Shown: one piece after another, positions 1 to 11,315 of the stretch
Numbering within the stretch: the stretch's first letter is position 1
How the letters are laid out: each line of letters opens with the position of its first letter
Assembly (NCBI GenBank): GCA_002699125.1
Contig: PABI01000073.1
Span: 1 to 64,000 of the forward strand
Length of the DNA stretch: 64,000 nucleotides
Reading direction: 5' to 3'
Source: Anaerolineaceae bacterium
GTDB lineage: Bacteria; Chloroflexota; Anaerolineae; Promineifilales; Promineifilaceae
Notes under the pieces: generated by a model
Seen by the model: the letters and a program-made list of their open reading frames with translations, nothing else
Told to the model about the DNA's origin: nothing
The model's database searches: none
Translations under genes and position numbers: made by a program

Positions 1-2120
<2,120 letters not shown>

Positions 2121-2123
2121 AAC

Positions 2124-2429
2124 TTAACCTTTCATTAAGTTGATTTCATCAATGTTGATGCTCTTCTTGCTGCGGAAGATGGTGACGATAAGCGCCAAAC
2201 CAACCGCAACTTCAGCCGCGGCCACGGTGATGACAAAAAATACCAACACCTGCCCATCCAAATCGCCCAGGTGGCGGGCAAAGGCCACAAACGCCAGATT
2301 GGCCGCATTGAGCATCATTTCAATTGACATAAACACGATAATTGCGTTGCGGCGGGTCAAAACGCCTAGTGCGCCCAGCGAAAACAGAATGGCACTTAAG
2401 GCGATGTACCAATTTATGGTGAGTTCCAT
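2124..2429 (-). CDS. nuoK: NADH-quinone oxidoreductase subunit K
   Basis: Small complex I membrane subunit (101 aa, the usual length) with three hydrophobic helices; it belongs to the MnhC/MrpC-like proton-channel part of the membrane arm. The segment [20 protein letters not shown] carries the conserved Glu-containing helix of NuoK. I chose the ATG at 2429 ([12 protein letters not shown]) over an upstream alternative because the extra 18 residues are basic and would overlap nuoJ, and because an AGAGG ribosome binding site precedes it. The start is 4 bases past the nuoJ stop. Confidence 0.95.
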   Translation of the reverse strand: MELTINWYIALSAILFSLGALGVLTRRNAIIVFMSIEMMLNAANLAFVAFARHLGDLDGQVLVFFVITVAAAEVAVGLALIVTIFRSKKSINIDEINLMKG

Positions 2430-2433
2430 AACG

Positions 2434-2964
2434 CTATGCCTCTTTTTTCTTCTTTTTAGTCCGGCTAAACACAGCCACACCAATGATGGCCGCCAACAGC
2501 AGCACGCCGGTCACTTCAAAGGGCAGCACGTAGCCTTCAAACAAACGCAGCCCTAACGCGGCGGGACTGGCATCGATAACGGCCGTTTCGCCCCCACTCC
2601 CAGCACCACCTTGCGTCAACAAAATGCCAAAGCCAACTAAAAGCAGTATAACCAAAACAAACGCCACCGCCTGATGATACCGTTCGCTGCCGCGTGCCCC
2701 GGTCATACCTTGAAGCTGTTCCGCACCAAGGAGCATGATCACAAACAAAAACAGAACCATGATCGCCCCGGCATACACCGTAATCTGCACCATGGCAATA
2801 AAAGGTGCATTTAATACCACATAAAGCACAGCAATCGCCGAAAAGTTCAGCACCAGCCAAAGCGCGCTGTGTATGGCATTTTGGCTGCGCAGCATCATAA
2901 TGGCCGATGTCACCGACACCAATGCCATCAAAATAAATATATAAACTACAGGTCCACTTCCCAT
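2434..2964 (-). CDS. nuoJ: NADH-quinone oxidoreductase subunit J
   Basis: Complex I membrane subunit of 176 aa with five predicted hydrophobic helices. The stretch [20 protein letters not shown] is the family hallmark (helix 3, with the pi-bulge region thought to link quinone chemistry to pumping). The C terminus is very basic (RTKKKKKEA). A less conserved Gly/Ala/Ser loop (around residues 119-132) separates the last two helices and contains an ACGGCCGT copy read as ETAV. The gene is followed directly by nuoK. Confidence 0.95.
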   Translation of the reverse strand: MGSGPVVYIFILMALVSVTSAIMMLRSQNAIHSALWLVLNFSAIAVLYVVLNAPFIAMVQITVYAGAIMVLFLFVIMLLGAEQLQGMTGARGSERYHQAVAFVLVILLLVGFGILLTQGGAGSGGETAVIDASPAALGLRLFEGYVLPFEVTGVLLLAAIIGVAVFSRTKKKKKEA

Positions 2965-2996
2965 GTCAGTCGCCTTTCCTTCTTCCTCAATACGGT

Positions 2997-3497
2997 CTAA
3001 CGAGGATCTTCCATTTCGGGAATGGATTTGTCATACAAACCGGGTTCTACGGCTTGTGGGGTGGGACGGCCGTTTACCGGCACGTCCACAATCAACATAT
3101 CCTTGGTATAAATCGCACCCGCCCGGTCATAAAAGCTCAGTTCGTACTTGTTCTCCAGCACAATCGCCTGCGTGGGACAGGCATCCTCGCAGTAGCCGCA
3201 GAAAATGCAGCGCAGCATATTGATTTCATACGTGCTGGCATACCGTTCACCAGGAGAATACCGATTTTCGTCCGTATTCTCTGATGCCTCCACAAAAATG
3301 GCGTCTGCCGGGCAAGCGGCCGCACACAATGAACAGCCAATACACTTTTCCAGCCCATTGTCGTACCGCTTCAGTTCATGCCGACCCTTAAACCGGTAAC
3401 GCACCGGCCGCTTCACATTTGGATAATCGACCGTCACCGGGTCTTGAAACAAATGCTTTAGCGTTGTCGCCAATCCTTTAATGATTTCACCAATCAT
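2997..3497 (-). CDS. nuoI: NADH-quinone oxidoreductase subunit I (2 x 4Fe-4S)
   Basis: Ferredoxin-like complex I subunit that carries clusters N6a and N6b between NuoG and NuoB. Two classical 4Fe-4S motifs are visible: [12 protein letters not shown] and [12 protein letters not shown]. Length (166 aa) is normal. The C-terminal tail after the clusters ([17 protein letters not shown]) is extended and includes an ACGGCCGT copy read as NGR. It lies between nuoH and nuoJ, as in the standard operon order; the 107-bp gap to nuoH contains an inverted repeat. Confidence 0.96.
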   Translation of the reverse strand: MIGEIIKGLATTLKHLFQDPVTVDYPNVKRPVRYRFKGRHELKRYDNGLEKCIGCSLCAAACPADAIFVEASENTDENRYSPGERYASTYEINMLRCIFCGYCEDACPTQAIVLENKYELSFYDRAGAIYTKDMLIVDVPVNGRPTPQAVEPGLYDKSIPEMEDPR

Positions 3498-3524
3498 AAA
3501 ATTCTCCGAATAGTAGAGAGATTA

Positions 3525-3595
3525 GGACACTGATAAACACAGATTGACACGGATTTTTTCCTTTGATCTGTGTTCATCTGTGAAAATCTGTGTCC
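3525..3595. repeat. Intergenic inverted repeat (ACAGAT family)
   Basis: Imperfect palindrome with arms of about 30 nt that begin GGACAC on one side and end GTGTCC on the other; each arm has repeated CACAGAT/ACAGATT blocks. It fills most of the spacer between nuoI and nuoH. RNA from either strand could fold into a long hairpin. It resembles widespread 'CACAGATGAACACAGAT' spacer repeats of environmental bacteria (recalled, not searched). Confidence 0.7.
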
Positions 3596-3604
3596 CATTT
3601 TTTT

Positions 3605-4714
3605 TTAACCTATGCCAATGAGTTGTAGCAGCGAATCAAAAATGCCTTCTTCTTGCAGCACAATGAACACAGCCACGATAATGAAGTTAAACACCGAAAT
3701 TGGCAGCAGCCGCTTCCAACCCAAACCCATCAACTGATCGTAACGGAAACGGGGTAAAGACGCACGAATCCAAATCATGATGCCCAAGAAGACAATAATC
3801 TTCAAAATCATGTACAGGAAGCCTAGTCCGGGTAAAGCATCCACAAATGGACCCTGATAACCACCAAAGAAAAGGACCACAATAATCGCGCTAAAGATGA
3901 TCATCTTCATGTATTCGGCCATAAAAAACATGCCAAAGCGCATACCGCTGTACTCCACTGAGTAACCGGCCGACAGCTCCTGCTCGGCCTCCAACAAATC
4001 AAACGGGGCGCGCTGTAATTCGGCCATCATACCAATAAAAAAGACAACGGCCGCAATTGGCTGCCGGAAAGCAAACCAGTTCCAAAAGCCACCAGACTGC
4101 GCCACCACAATATCACCCAGGTTCATCGAATCGGCCAGCATGATGGGAATCAGCACCGTCAGGCCCAACGCCAGCTCGTAACTAATCATCTGCGCCGAGG
4201 CGCGAATGCCGCCGAGAATAGCGTACTTACTATTTGAAGCCCAACCAGCTAAAACCACCCCATACACACTAATTGAAGTAATAGCTAACAAAAAGAGCAC
4301 AGCCACGTTCAAACCAGGCGCAATAGCAAAGTACGGCGTAAATTCAGCGCCGAAAATGTTGATTTCACCAGCCCAAGGAATCACCGCCAACAAAACGATT
4401 GCTGGAATAACTGTAATCATTGGTGCTAGAGTGTAAGTAATGCGATCCACCTTAGCGGGGGTCATATCTTCCTTGAAAAACAGCTTCACCGCGTCGGCAG
4501 CCGGCTGCATGATCCCGGCCAACAGCTTACGTTCTGGCCCGCCACCCCGACGCGGCAGCGGAATGTAGCCAGCCCGGTTAGGCCCCAGGCGTGCCTGCAA
4601 GCGCGCCAACAGTTTCCGCTCTAGCAGCGTGGTATAAGCAAAGCCGGTAATGACGGCAAGCGAGACAATAAACCCTACAATCAAAGCCCGCAGCGCTATC
4701 TGTCCTGGTGTCAT
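3605..4714 (-). CDS. nuoH: NADH-quinone oxidoreductase subunit H
   Basis: Complex I membrane subunit (369 aa) at the junction with the peripheral arm; it forms much of the quinone chamber. Recognisable segments are LLERKLLARLQARLGPNRAG near the N terminus, the acidic loop region AELQRAPFDLLEAEQELSAG, and ASLPRFRYDQLMGLGWK near the C terminus. I used the ATG at 4714 (MTPGQIALRAL) because GAAGAGG lies just upstream; the upstream ATG at 4741 has no such site. The C-terminal end continues a little beyond the usual end with a hydrophobic, then acidic tail. Confidence 0.95.
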   Translation of the reverse strand: MTPGQIALRALIVGFIVSLAVITGFAYTTLLERKLLARLQARLGPNRAGYIPLPRRGGGPERKLLAGIMQPAADAVKLFFKEDMTPAKVDRITYTLAPMITVIPAIVLLAVIPWAGEINIFGAEFTPYFAIAPGLNVAVLFLLAITSISVYGVVLAGWASNSKYAILGGIRASAQMISYELALGLTVLIPIMLADSMNLGDIVVAQSGGFWNWFAFRQPIAAVVFFIGMMAELQRAPFDLLEAEQELSAGYSVEYSGMRFGMFFMAEYMKMIIFSAIIVVLFFGGYQGPFVDALPGLGFLYMILKIIVFLGIMIWIRASLPRFRYDQLMGLGWKRLLPISVFNFIIVAVFIVLQEEGIFDSLLQLIGIG

Positions 4715-4771
4715 ACTTTTCCTCTTCGATCTAACTGTCACTCCGGCAAAGGCAAGAGTCCTGTTGTATGG

Positions 4772-4791
4772 ATTCCCGCCTTCGCGGGAAT
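4772..4791. repeat. Small hairpin repeat (ATTCCCGC/GCGGGAAT)
   Basis: An 8-bp perfect stem (ATTCCCGC, CTTC loop, GCGGGAAT) followed by GACA, in the 148-bp nuoG-nuoH spacer. It looks like half of the common 'GTCATTCCCGCGAAGGCGGGAATCC' spacer repeat of many bacteria (recalled). It may act as an RNA-stabilising or attenuating hairpin inside the operon. Confidence 0.6.
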
Positions 4792-4862
4792 GACAAGCAA
4801 AGGTTTTAGCAAGACGGTTGCATTTTGGGCTTACAAACCAGTCCCACTATTTCATTTACAAT

Positions 4863-7412
4863 TTACGCGGCAACCTTGCTCAACTTCAGCTCGGCAAGGC
4901 CAGCCTGATACGGTACGCCGCTTAATAAAGCCACACCCTCTGGGGCACGGCCGTTTACACACAGCGTGACCTCTATCGCCTGGCCATTCACCTCAATCGT
5001 AACGGTTTCGGCATCGGCCAACTGCTGGGCTGCTGCATCGTTTTTATTGATGGTTAAAGTCGGCTGGGCCATGCGCGGCTTGAGCAGCTCTGTGTGATTG
5101 ATCAGCGTGCCGGGGGTGAATAATGCGGCCGTTCGCACCACCGCCACTCCTGCAGGCAGATCGCTATCCGCATGGTCCACGTCAAAGTGTTCCACGGAGC
5201 CAGACTCAGCTTCAACCGCCCACTGCATCCCCAGGCCAACCCGGTTTTCATAGGCGTTGCCGCCATAGTACAGGTCGTCGCCGCCCACATCAGGCCACTG
5301 CTTCACCACTTTAGCCAGGGTGCGATAATCCATTTCTTTATACTGCGGCACCACTTTGGCCAGGTCACGGAAGACGAGGCTGGCGGCAAAGGCTGGCTTC
5401 TCCAGGCCGACCCGCTCACCAATCTGGGCCAAAATTTGCCAGTCGGGGCGGGCTTCGCCAACGGGGTGGATAGCTGGATAGTAGCGCTGCACGCGCCGCT
5501 CTCCGCTGGTGAAGGTGCCTTCACGCTCGGCCCAGCTTTGCGCCGGCAAAACGACGTCGGCCTGTGCGGCCGTTTCCGTCAGAAACAGCTCCTGCACCAC
5601 CAAAAAGTCCAGTTGGCCCCGGTCGGCCAGCAAACCATCTCCAATGGGATCGGCCGCCAGGACAAACAATGCTTTCAGTTCGCCACTTTGGACCGCGTCA
5701 TAGATTTCAGCAGCCTTCTTGCCGGGATTGGTAGCTTCTTTGTAACCTGGCTCCAATGCCGGATGGATGCCCATGTCCCAGGTGCCCTGTGTGTTGTTGT
5801 GTGGCCACACCGGGATCAGACCGTTATTCGGCCGTCCGGCGTGCGCTTCTTCATTTTTAATCAGCAGCAGGTTGGCCAGCAGTTTGGCCACAGCATCGGT
5901 CTCTTCGTAGGTGAGCCCTTCCGCGCCATAAAAAGCAACCACATTGTTGGCCTGCATAATCATGTCGGATGCCGCTTTGATGGGGCTGTTGTCGGCATCG
6001 GCGGTGGCAACTTTGGCATCGTTTACCAATTGACGTACGGTTGAAACGGCCGTTCCCGGCCGGTAATGAATCACGCAAGCTGCATTTTTGTCCAGACGGG
6101 TGGGTCGCACATTGAGCACCACAACTGCCGCGCCCCGTTCCGCCGCCTGTTTCACGCGCAGCCACCAGACCGGCACCTCTTCGTGCAAATCCGTGGCCAC
6201 GACCAAAATAGCATCCCCCTGCCCCAAGTTGAGCAGGTTGCTGCCTTTGCTAATGCCCACTTTGGCTACCACATCACCACCAGCCAGCCGCCGGTTGGCC
6301 AGGTCTATGTGATTGCTGCCCAGCCCTTGGCGAATGAGCTTTTGGAAGAGGAACATATCTTCGTTGCTAACACGATCGCCACTGATGCCGGCAACGGCCG
6401 TTTTATATTGCTGCAACTTCCCGGCCACGGCATCTAGCGCCTCAGTCCATTCCACCTCAACCAGCTCACCATTTTGGCGCATCAGCGGTTTTTTCAGCCG
6501 ATCCGGCGCATCGGCAAAATGATGAACAAACCGATCTCTATCCGAAATCCAAATCTCGTTTACCTGCTCGTTTTGCCGCGGCATAATCCGCTTGATGACG
6601 GAACGGCCGCCGGTTTTGGCTTCCCGCCGCGTGCTAAACGTCATGTTCGAGCCAGACGGACAGTGCGGCGATAACGTTGCCACTGGCGTCAATTCCCAGG
6701 GACGCGCCCCAAAACGGAAATCGGACGTGGTCAACGCACCCACCGGACAAATGTCGGTCGTGTTGCCGCTCCAGTAAGAATCAAAGCCTGGGTCCGACAT
6801 CGTCACAATTTCCAGGCTGCGCCCCCGGTTGTGGAAATGAATCACCGGATCAGCCACAATTTCATCCTGGAAGCGCACGCAACGGCCGCACTGAATACAC
6901 CGTTCACGATCCAGGTAGATCAAATCGCCCAGCGGTACATGCTTGTCCAGCTTGAGCTTCATGCTGTAATCCATGCGGCTGGTGCCCTTGCCATGGGCCA
7001 TTGTCAGGTTTTGCAGCGGGCATTCGCCGCCTTTGTCACAAATGGGGCAGTCCAGCGGATGGCTAGTGAGCAAAAACTCAATCACATCTTCACGGGCCTC
7101 AATGACCGGCTCGGTGGTGGTGCGCACCACCATGCCCTCACTCACCTGCACCGTGCAGGCAGTCTGCAAGCCGCGGAAGTTCACCTGCGGCGTACCGTCT
7201 TCATTCAGGACAGGTTCGCCAGTTTCCCGGTCGCGCACCGGCAGGCCAATTTCTACCAGGCACATGCGGCACATGCCCACAGGGGCCATTTTGGGGTGGT
7301 AGCAAAAAACCGGAATCGGATTTTCAATCATTTTGGCGGCGTCTACCACCAGCGTTCCCTGGGGCACGCTGAGTTCGACGCCATCAATCGTCAAGGTAAC
7401 CTGGTCACTCAT
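4863..7412 (-). CDS. nuoG: NADH-quinone oxidoreductase subunit G
   Basis: Largest peripheral-arm subunit (849 aa); it passes electrons from NuoEF toward NuoI. The N-terminal region has a 2Fe-2S motif (CYHPKMAPVGMCRMC, then CTVQV) and a DCPICDKGGECPLQN block. CIQCGRCVRFQDE and DICPVGALTT then follow, the usual cluster ligands. The remaining ~600 residues are a molybdopterin-oxidoreductase-like fold that no longer carries a cofactor in complex I. The start MSDQVTLTIDGVEL is preceded by GAGGAAACGT. It contains several ACGGCCGT copies (about 4946, 6048, 6392). Gene order F-G-H is conserved. Confidence 0.96.
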   Translation of the reverse strand: MSDQVTLTIDGVELSVPQGTLVVDAAKMIENPIPVFCYHPKMAPVGMCRMCLVEIGLPVRDRETGEPVLNEDGTPQVNFRGLQTACTVQVSEGMVVRTTTEPVIEAREDVIEFLLTSHPLDCPICDKGGECPLQNLTMAHGKGTSRMDYSMKLKLDKHVPLGDLIYLDRERCIQCGRCVRFQDEIVADPVIHFHNRGRSLEIVTMSDPGFDSYWSGNTTDICPVGALTTSDFRFGARPWELTPVATLSPHCPSGSNMTFSTRREAKTGGRSVIKRIMPRQNEQVNEIWISDRDRFVHHFADAPDRLKKPLMRQNGELVEVEWTEALDAVAGKLQQYKTAVAGISGDRVSNEDMFLFQKLIRQGLGSNHIDLANRRLAGGDVVAKVGISKGSNLLNLGQGDAILVVATDLHEEVPVWWLRVKQAAERGAAVVVLNVRPTRLDKNAACVIHYRPGTAVSTVRQLVNDAKVATADADNSPIKAASDMIMQANNVVAFYGAEGLTYEETDAVAKLLANLLLIKNEEAHAGRPNNGLIPVWPHNNTQGTWDMGIHPALEPGYKEATNPGKKAAEIYDAVQSGELKALFVLAADPIGDGLLADRGQLDFLVVQELFLTETAAQADVVLPAQSWAEREGTFTSGERRVQRYYPAIHPVGEARPDWQILAQIGERVGLEKPAFAASLVFRDLAKVVPQYKEMDYRTLAKVVKQWPDVGGDDLYYGGNAYENRVGLGMQWAVEAESGSVEHFDVDHADSDLPAGVAVVRTAALFTPGTLINHTELLKPRMAQPTLTINKNDAAAQQLADAETVTIEVNGQAIEVTLCVNGRAPEGVALLSGVPYQAGLAELKLSKVAA

Positions 7413-7447
7413 ACGTTTCCTCTTCCAGAGGGGTTGTTGTGTAAAAA

Positions 7448-8737
7448 TTAATCGGCTGCGGCGGGAACGGCCGTTTCCTTCACAGCCTGCTTCCCACTCA
7501 CTTTCGCCTTGTATTCATCAAAGAAGTGTCGCATTGTGCTCAAGACCGGGCTTATGGCAAAATCACCCAAAGCACACAGCGTTCTACCGCCAATCTGGCC
7601 CGCCACGCTCTTCAACACTTCCAAATCCTTCTCTGTGCCGTGCCCATCGTATATTTTGTGCAGCAATTGTTCCATCCAGTACGTCCCTTCACGGCACGGT
7701 GTACACTTGCCACATGATTCATGCTTAAAGAAATGGGCCATCTTCAACGCTGCCCACACCATGTCGGTTGTCTCGTCCATTACCACCACAGAAGCAGAGC
7801 CCATGGACGAACCATATGGAGCAAGCCCTTCATACGTGATGGGCGCCTCCAGAGCATCTTCCACCACCACAGGACCAGAGCCACCGCTAGGCAGCAGCGC
7901 CTTAAACTTCTTGCCGCCGGGAATGCCGCCGCCGTAATTTTCGCCGTACACCAGCTCCCGGAAAGACATACCCATCTCAACTTCATAATTGCCAGGATTG
8001 TTGATATGACCACTCAGACAAACAATCTTTGGCCCCGGGCTTTTTTCAGTACCCATCGACTTGTACCAATCCGCACCATTCATGATGATGGGCGGCACAT
8101 TGGCCAATGTTTCCGTGTTGTTCACCACCGTTGGCTTTTTATATAATCCTTCAATAGCCGGGAACGGCGGCTTGGCCCACGGCTGGCCCAAATCACCTTG
8201 CAAAGAAGCCAACAGTGCCGTCTCTTCACCGCAAATATAAGCGCCGGCACCATAATAACCAGACATTTCACAGCTAAAATCGGTGCCCAAAATATTGTCA
8301 CCCAAAATGCCGGCTTCGTAGCACTCCTTGATCGCTTCCTCAAAATGGTGGCCGATGCCCATAAATTCGCCGCGCATATAGTTATAAATTTGTTTGGCCC
8401 CGATGGCATAGGCCGCGATCAACGCCCCTTCAATCACCTGGTGCGGATTTTGCTCCAGAAGCTCGCGGTCTTTAAACGTCCCCATCTCTGACTCGTCAGA
8501 GTTGACCACGATATATTTATCACCGGGAGCTTTGGGAATAAAGCTCCATTTGAGACCGGTAGGGAACCCTGCCCCGCCACGCCCGCGCAACCCAGAAGCC
8601 TTAATGATGTCAATGATCTCACCCGGCTTGTGCTCGTTCAGCACTTTCTGCAAAGCGTCGTACCCACCGTTGGCTCGGTAAACCTCCAACTTGTGAATAT
8701 TTTCAATATCTCGGTGACGCAATAAAATATGAGCCAT
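7448..8737 (-). CDS. nuoF: NADH-quinone oxidoreductase subunit F (FMN/NADH binding)
   Basis: Entry point of electrons in complex I: binds NADH, FMN and the N3 4Fe-4S cluster. Visible motifs are the glycine-rich GLRGRGGAGFPTGLKW (about residues 49-64), the NSDESEMGTFKDRELLE segment of the flavin site, and the cluster motif CGKCTPCREGTYWMEQ with the distal Cys in GRTLCALGD. Length 429 aa is typical. The C-terminal Ala/Pro tail carries one ACGGCCGT copy (ETAVPAA). It lies 33 bp from nuoE and 35 bp from nuoG. Confidence 0.97.
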   Translation of the reverse strand: MAHILLRHRDIENIHKLEVYRANGGYDALQKVLNEHKPGEIIDIIKASGLRGRGGAGFPTGLKWSFIPKAPGDKYIVVNSDESEMGTFKDRELLEQNPHQVIEGALIAAYAIGAKQIYNYMRGEFMGIGHHFEEAIKECYEAGILGDNILGTDFSCEMSGYYGAGAYICGEETALLASLQGDLGQPWAKPPFPAIEGLYKKPTVVNNTETLANVPPIIMNGADWYKSMGTEKSPGPKIVCLSGHINNPGNYEVEMGMSFRELVYGENYGGGIPGGKKFKALLPSGGSGPVVVEDALEAPITYEGLAPYGSSMGSASVVVMDETTDMVWAALKMAHFFKHESCGKCTPCREGTYWMEQLLHKIYDGHGTEKDLEVLKSVAGQIGGRTLCALGDFAISPVLSTMRHFFDEYKAKVSGKQAVKETAVPAAAD

Positions 8738-8770
8738 TATCTAACCCCATTCATACAAAACGTTTGCCGA

Positions 8771-9301
8771 TTATTTAGCAAACGCAGAAATTTGCTCAAC
8801 AATTGATGGTTCTGCTTCTTCGGCCGCTGCCTGAGCACGTAAGCGAGAAATTAGCTGGTCAAACTTCGCTTCGTCCAAATGCTCTTCAAACTTTAGATTA
8901 CATTGCAGCATCGGTGCCCGGTCACAGGCCGCCAGGCACATCACCGTTTTCAATGTGAACAAACCATCATTGGTTGTCCCATCCACGGGAATGTCCAGTT
9001 TGCGCGAAGCCATTTCCACAAATTCATCCGCCCCACGCAGGGCGCAGGCCAGGTCGTTGCAAACTTCCAGCACAAATTTACCCACTGGCTCTTCATAGTA
9101 CAGCGTATAAAATCCAGCCAGGGACAAAACATGTGTCGGGTCTAAATTCAAAATTTCGGCAACTTCGCGCATCGCTTCACGGCTGGTAAAGCCATATGCT
9201 TCTTGCGCCAGATGCATCAGTGGCAAAACGGCCGATTTCTTATGTGGGTACCGTGCCAAAATTCCCTTAATCTCTTCAGGATACTTTTCTTGAAGTAACA
9301 T
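8771..9301 (-). CDS. nuoE: NADH-quinone oxidoreductase subunit E (2Fe-2S)
   Basis: Thioredoxin-fold subunit carrying cluster N1a, partner of NuoF. The four ligands are visible as CNDLACALRG and CLAACDRAPMLQCN. Length 176 aa is normal; the C-terminal 20 residues (AAAEEAEPSIVEQISAFAK) are a variable acidic tail. The alpha-helical N-terminal part begins LLQEKYPEEIKGILARYP. It sits between nuoD and nuoF in the standard order. Confidence 0.96.
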   Translation of the reverse strand: MLLQEKYPEEIKGILARYPHKKSAVLPLMHLAQEAYGFTSREAMREVAEILNLDPTHVLSLAGFYTLYYEEPVGKFVLEVCNDLACALRGADEFVEMASRKLDIPVDGTTNDGLFTLKTVMCLAACDRAPMLQCNLKFEEHLDEAKFDQLISRLRAQAAAEEAEPSIVEQISAFAK

Positions 9302-9330
9302 ACGCTTCCTACAGGTTATTGCTCAACTAT

Positions 9331-9356
9331 ACTTTGCGCCTCTGCGCCTCTGCGTT
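9331..9356. repeat. Half copy of the AACGCAGAGGCGC spacer repeat
   Basis: In the 63-bp nuoD-nuoE spacer the minus strand reads AACGCAGAGGCGCAGAGGCG, two tandem GAGGCGCA units. The same unit occurs at 24052 and in frame within the RNA methyltransferase gene at 56647-56712. Only one arm is present here, so no hairpin forms locally. Confidence 0.6.
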
Positions 9357-9364
9357 GATTATTT

Positions 9365-10621
9365 TTACCGGTCAATTTCACCTAAAACAATATCAATCGA
9401 ACCAATGATCGAGACCAGATCAGCCACAAACACACCTTTGGACATGATGGGCAGTGAAGCCACATGCACATAGGACGGCGTGCGGAAATGAACCCGCGCC
9501 GGCTTTGGCCCACCATCACCACGCAAATAGCAGGCAAACTCGCCCCGCGGTGACTCAACACTCTGGTACACATAGCCTTCCGGCGCGCTAAATCCTTCAG
9601 TCCACAGCTTAAAGTGATGAATCACAGCTTCCATGCTGTGGCCCAGTTCAGAGCGCGGCGGCGGCACAACTTTTCTATCGTCTATATTCACCGGGCCATC
9701 GGGCAATTTATCCATTGCCTGCCGAATAATGCCTAAGCTTTCCCACATCTCCTGAATCCGGCAGCGGTAACGAGCATATACATCCCCGTCTGTGGCCACC
9801 GGCACGTCAAACTCATATGTTTCGTAGCCGCTGTAAGGCTGCGTCTTGCGAATGTCCCAGTTCACACCAGAGGCACGCAGACAGGGTCCGGTCATGCCCC
9901 AATCCATGGCTTGTTCGGCCGTTACCACACCAATCTCTTTGGTCCGGTCCAGCCAGATGGGATTGTTTTTGAGCAGTGCTTCGTAATCGGCAATTTTGGC
10001 CGGGAAAAAGTCCAGGAACTGCCGCACGGCCGGTTCAAACTCTTCCGGCACGTCGCGCCACAATCCACCAGGACGGAAGTAGCTCACCATCATGCGCTGG
10101 CCAGCTACCATCTCGAACAGGTCCAAAATGTATTCGCGCTCGCGGAAGCAATAGAGGAAAACCGACATGGCGGCCAGATCAAGTGCGTGCGTGCCCAGCC
10201 AAACCAGATGGCTGGCAACACGCGCCAGCTCCGTAAGAATCACGCGAATCACCTGGGCGCGCGGCGTGGCTTCCACACCCAGCAGCTTCTCCACTGCCAA
10301 AATGTAGCCTAAATTGTTGGACATCGGCGAGAGGTAGTCCAACCGATCCGTCATCACCAGCGCTTTGGTGTACGTTTTGGACTCCATGCTTTTTTCTACG
10401 CCAGTGTGGAGAAAGCCAATGTCCGGAGCCAGGTTGACAATATTTTCACCGTCTAACTCTACCAGCAGGCGCAGCACGCCGTGCGTGCTGGGATGCTGTG
10501 GCCCCATGCTAAGCAGCATATGCTCTTCGGCATCTTCAATAGCCATGCCGGTGCCAACTTTGGCCCGCAGTTCTTCAACAGTTAACTCTTGTATTGTGTC
10601 GCTACCAGAGGGTATGGTCAT
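9365..10621 (-). CDS. nuoD: NADH-quinone oxidoreductase subunit D
   Basis: 49-kDa-type subunit that forms the quinone site with NuoB. Typical motifs are GPQHPSTHGVLRLLVELDGE, GFLHTGVEKSME, and the C-terminal region with SPRGEFACYLRGDG, where the chamber Tyr/His residues lie. Length 418 aa. The N terminus has a short extension (MTIPSGSDTIQELTVEELRA) before the conserved core. AAGAGG lies 7 nt before the ATG. NuoC and NuoD are separate here, unlike the fused NuoCD of enterobacteria. Confidence 0.97.
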   Translation of the reverse strand: MTIPSGSDTIQELTVEELRAKVGTGMAIEDAEEHMLLSMGPQHPSTHGVLRLLVELDGENIVNLAPDIGFLHTGVEKSMESKTYTKALVMTDRLDYLSPMSNNLGYILAVEKLLGVEATPRAQVIRVILTELARVASHLVWLGTHALDLAAMSVFLYCFREREYILDLFEMVAGQRMMVSYFRPGGLWRDVPEEFEPAVRQFLDFFPAKIADYEALLKNNPIWLDRTKEIGVVTAEQAMDWGMTGPCLRASGVNWDIRKTQPYSGYETYEFDVPVATDGDVYARYRCRIQEMWESLGIIRQAMDKLPDGPVNIDDRKVVPPPRSELGHSMEAVIHHFKLWTEGFSAPEGYVYQSVESPRGEFACYLRGDGGPKPARVHFRTPSYVHVASLPIMSKGVFVADLVSIIGSIDIVLGEIDR

Positions 10622-10659
10622 AATCAGCCTCTTCCCTATTAGCTGTCGGTTTCTACAAA

Positions 10660-11181
10660 TTAATCTTTGGCGTACGGTTTTTTGGCATCAACTTCCTGCC
10701 AATTAAAGGAAAACTGCACTTCTTCATAACCCAATGGGTAATCCTTGCGCAGCGGATGCCCTTGCCAATCTTCGGGCAGGAACAGGCGGCGCAGGCTGTC
10801 GTTACCCTGGAACCGAATGCCCATCAAGTCCCACACTTCCATCTCCAGCCAGGTAGCAATCGACCACACCGAGGCCACCGTTTCTGGTCCTTCCTCGGGG
10901 TCTTCTACCCAGGTGCGTAACCGCAGCCGATGGTTATGATCAAAGGAGTAAAGATGGTAACTGACGGCAAAACGGGGAAATTCTGGTAAGTAGTCGTCAG
11001 CGCAAATATCGGATAGGAATTTATAGCTTAATTCAGGATCTTTCTGCAGTAGTTGGCAGACGTCTTTGATTTGCTCTTTGCGAATAAAGAGGGTTTGCTC
11101 GCCACGAAAGTCATTAGTGTCTTCGATGGCATCCGGGAAAGCAGCTTTAATTTTCTCAACAACCCGTTGATCTGCATTCAT
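10660..11181 (-). CDS. nuoC: NADH-quinone oxidoreductase subunit C
   Basis: 30-kDa-type peripheral subunit, 173 aa. The C-terminal signature WDLMGIRFQGNDSLRRLFLP followed by DWQGHPLRKDYPLGYE is characteristic. The N-terminal half (FRGEQTLFIRKEQIKDVCQ) is more variable, as usual in this family. It lies between nuoB and nuoD; the 134-bp gap to nuoB contains two stem-loops and no convincing gene. Confidence 0.95.
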   Translation of the reverse strand: MNADQRVVEKIKAAFPDAIEDTNDFRGEQTLFIRKEQIKDVCQLLQKDPELSYKFLSDICADDYLPEFPRFAVSYHLYSFDHNHRLRLRTWVEDPEEGPETVASVWSIATWLEMEVWDLMGIRFQGNDSLRRLFLPEDWQGHPLRKDYPLGYEEVQFSFNWQEVDAKKPYAKD

Positions 11182-11216
11182 ACTTTATCGTCTCCAGAGT
11201 CAGCTTCTCTGATTTT

Positions 11217-11314
11217 AAGTAGCCGTTCAGAAATAACATATCACTTTGGAAGCGAACGGCTACTTTAAGCCCATTCGCCAATTCCCAAGCGAAGCCTTTA
11301 TTCTGCGAATGGGC
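11217..11314. other. Two stem-loops in the nuoB-nuoC spacer
   Basis: AAGTAGCCGTTC (11217-11228) pairs perfectly with GAACGGCTACTT (11254-11265), and GCCCATTCGC (11269-11278) pairs with GCGAATGGGC (11305-11314), one base from the nuoB stop. They may protect or process the polycistronic nuo mRNA, or partly terminate it. No T-run follows, so a full terminator is unlikely. Confidence 0.6.
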
Positions 11315-11315
11315 A

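Noticed and set aside
5172..6044. 290-residue open frame antisense to nuoG
   Set aside because: Overlaps the conserved nuoG fully; composition is His/Val/Gly rich like a complement translation.
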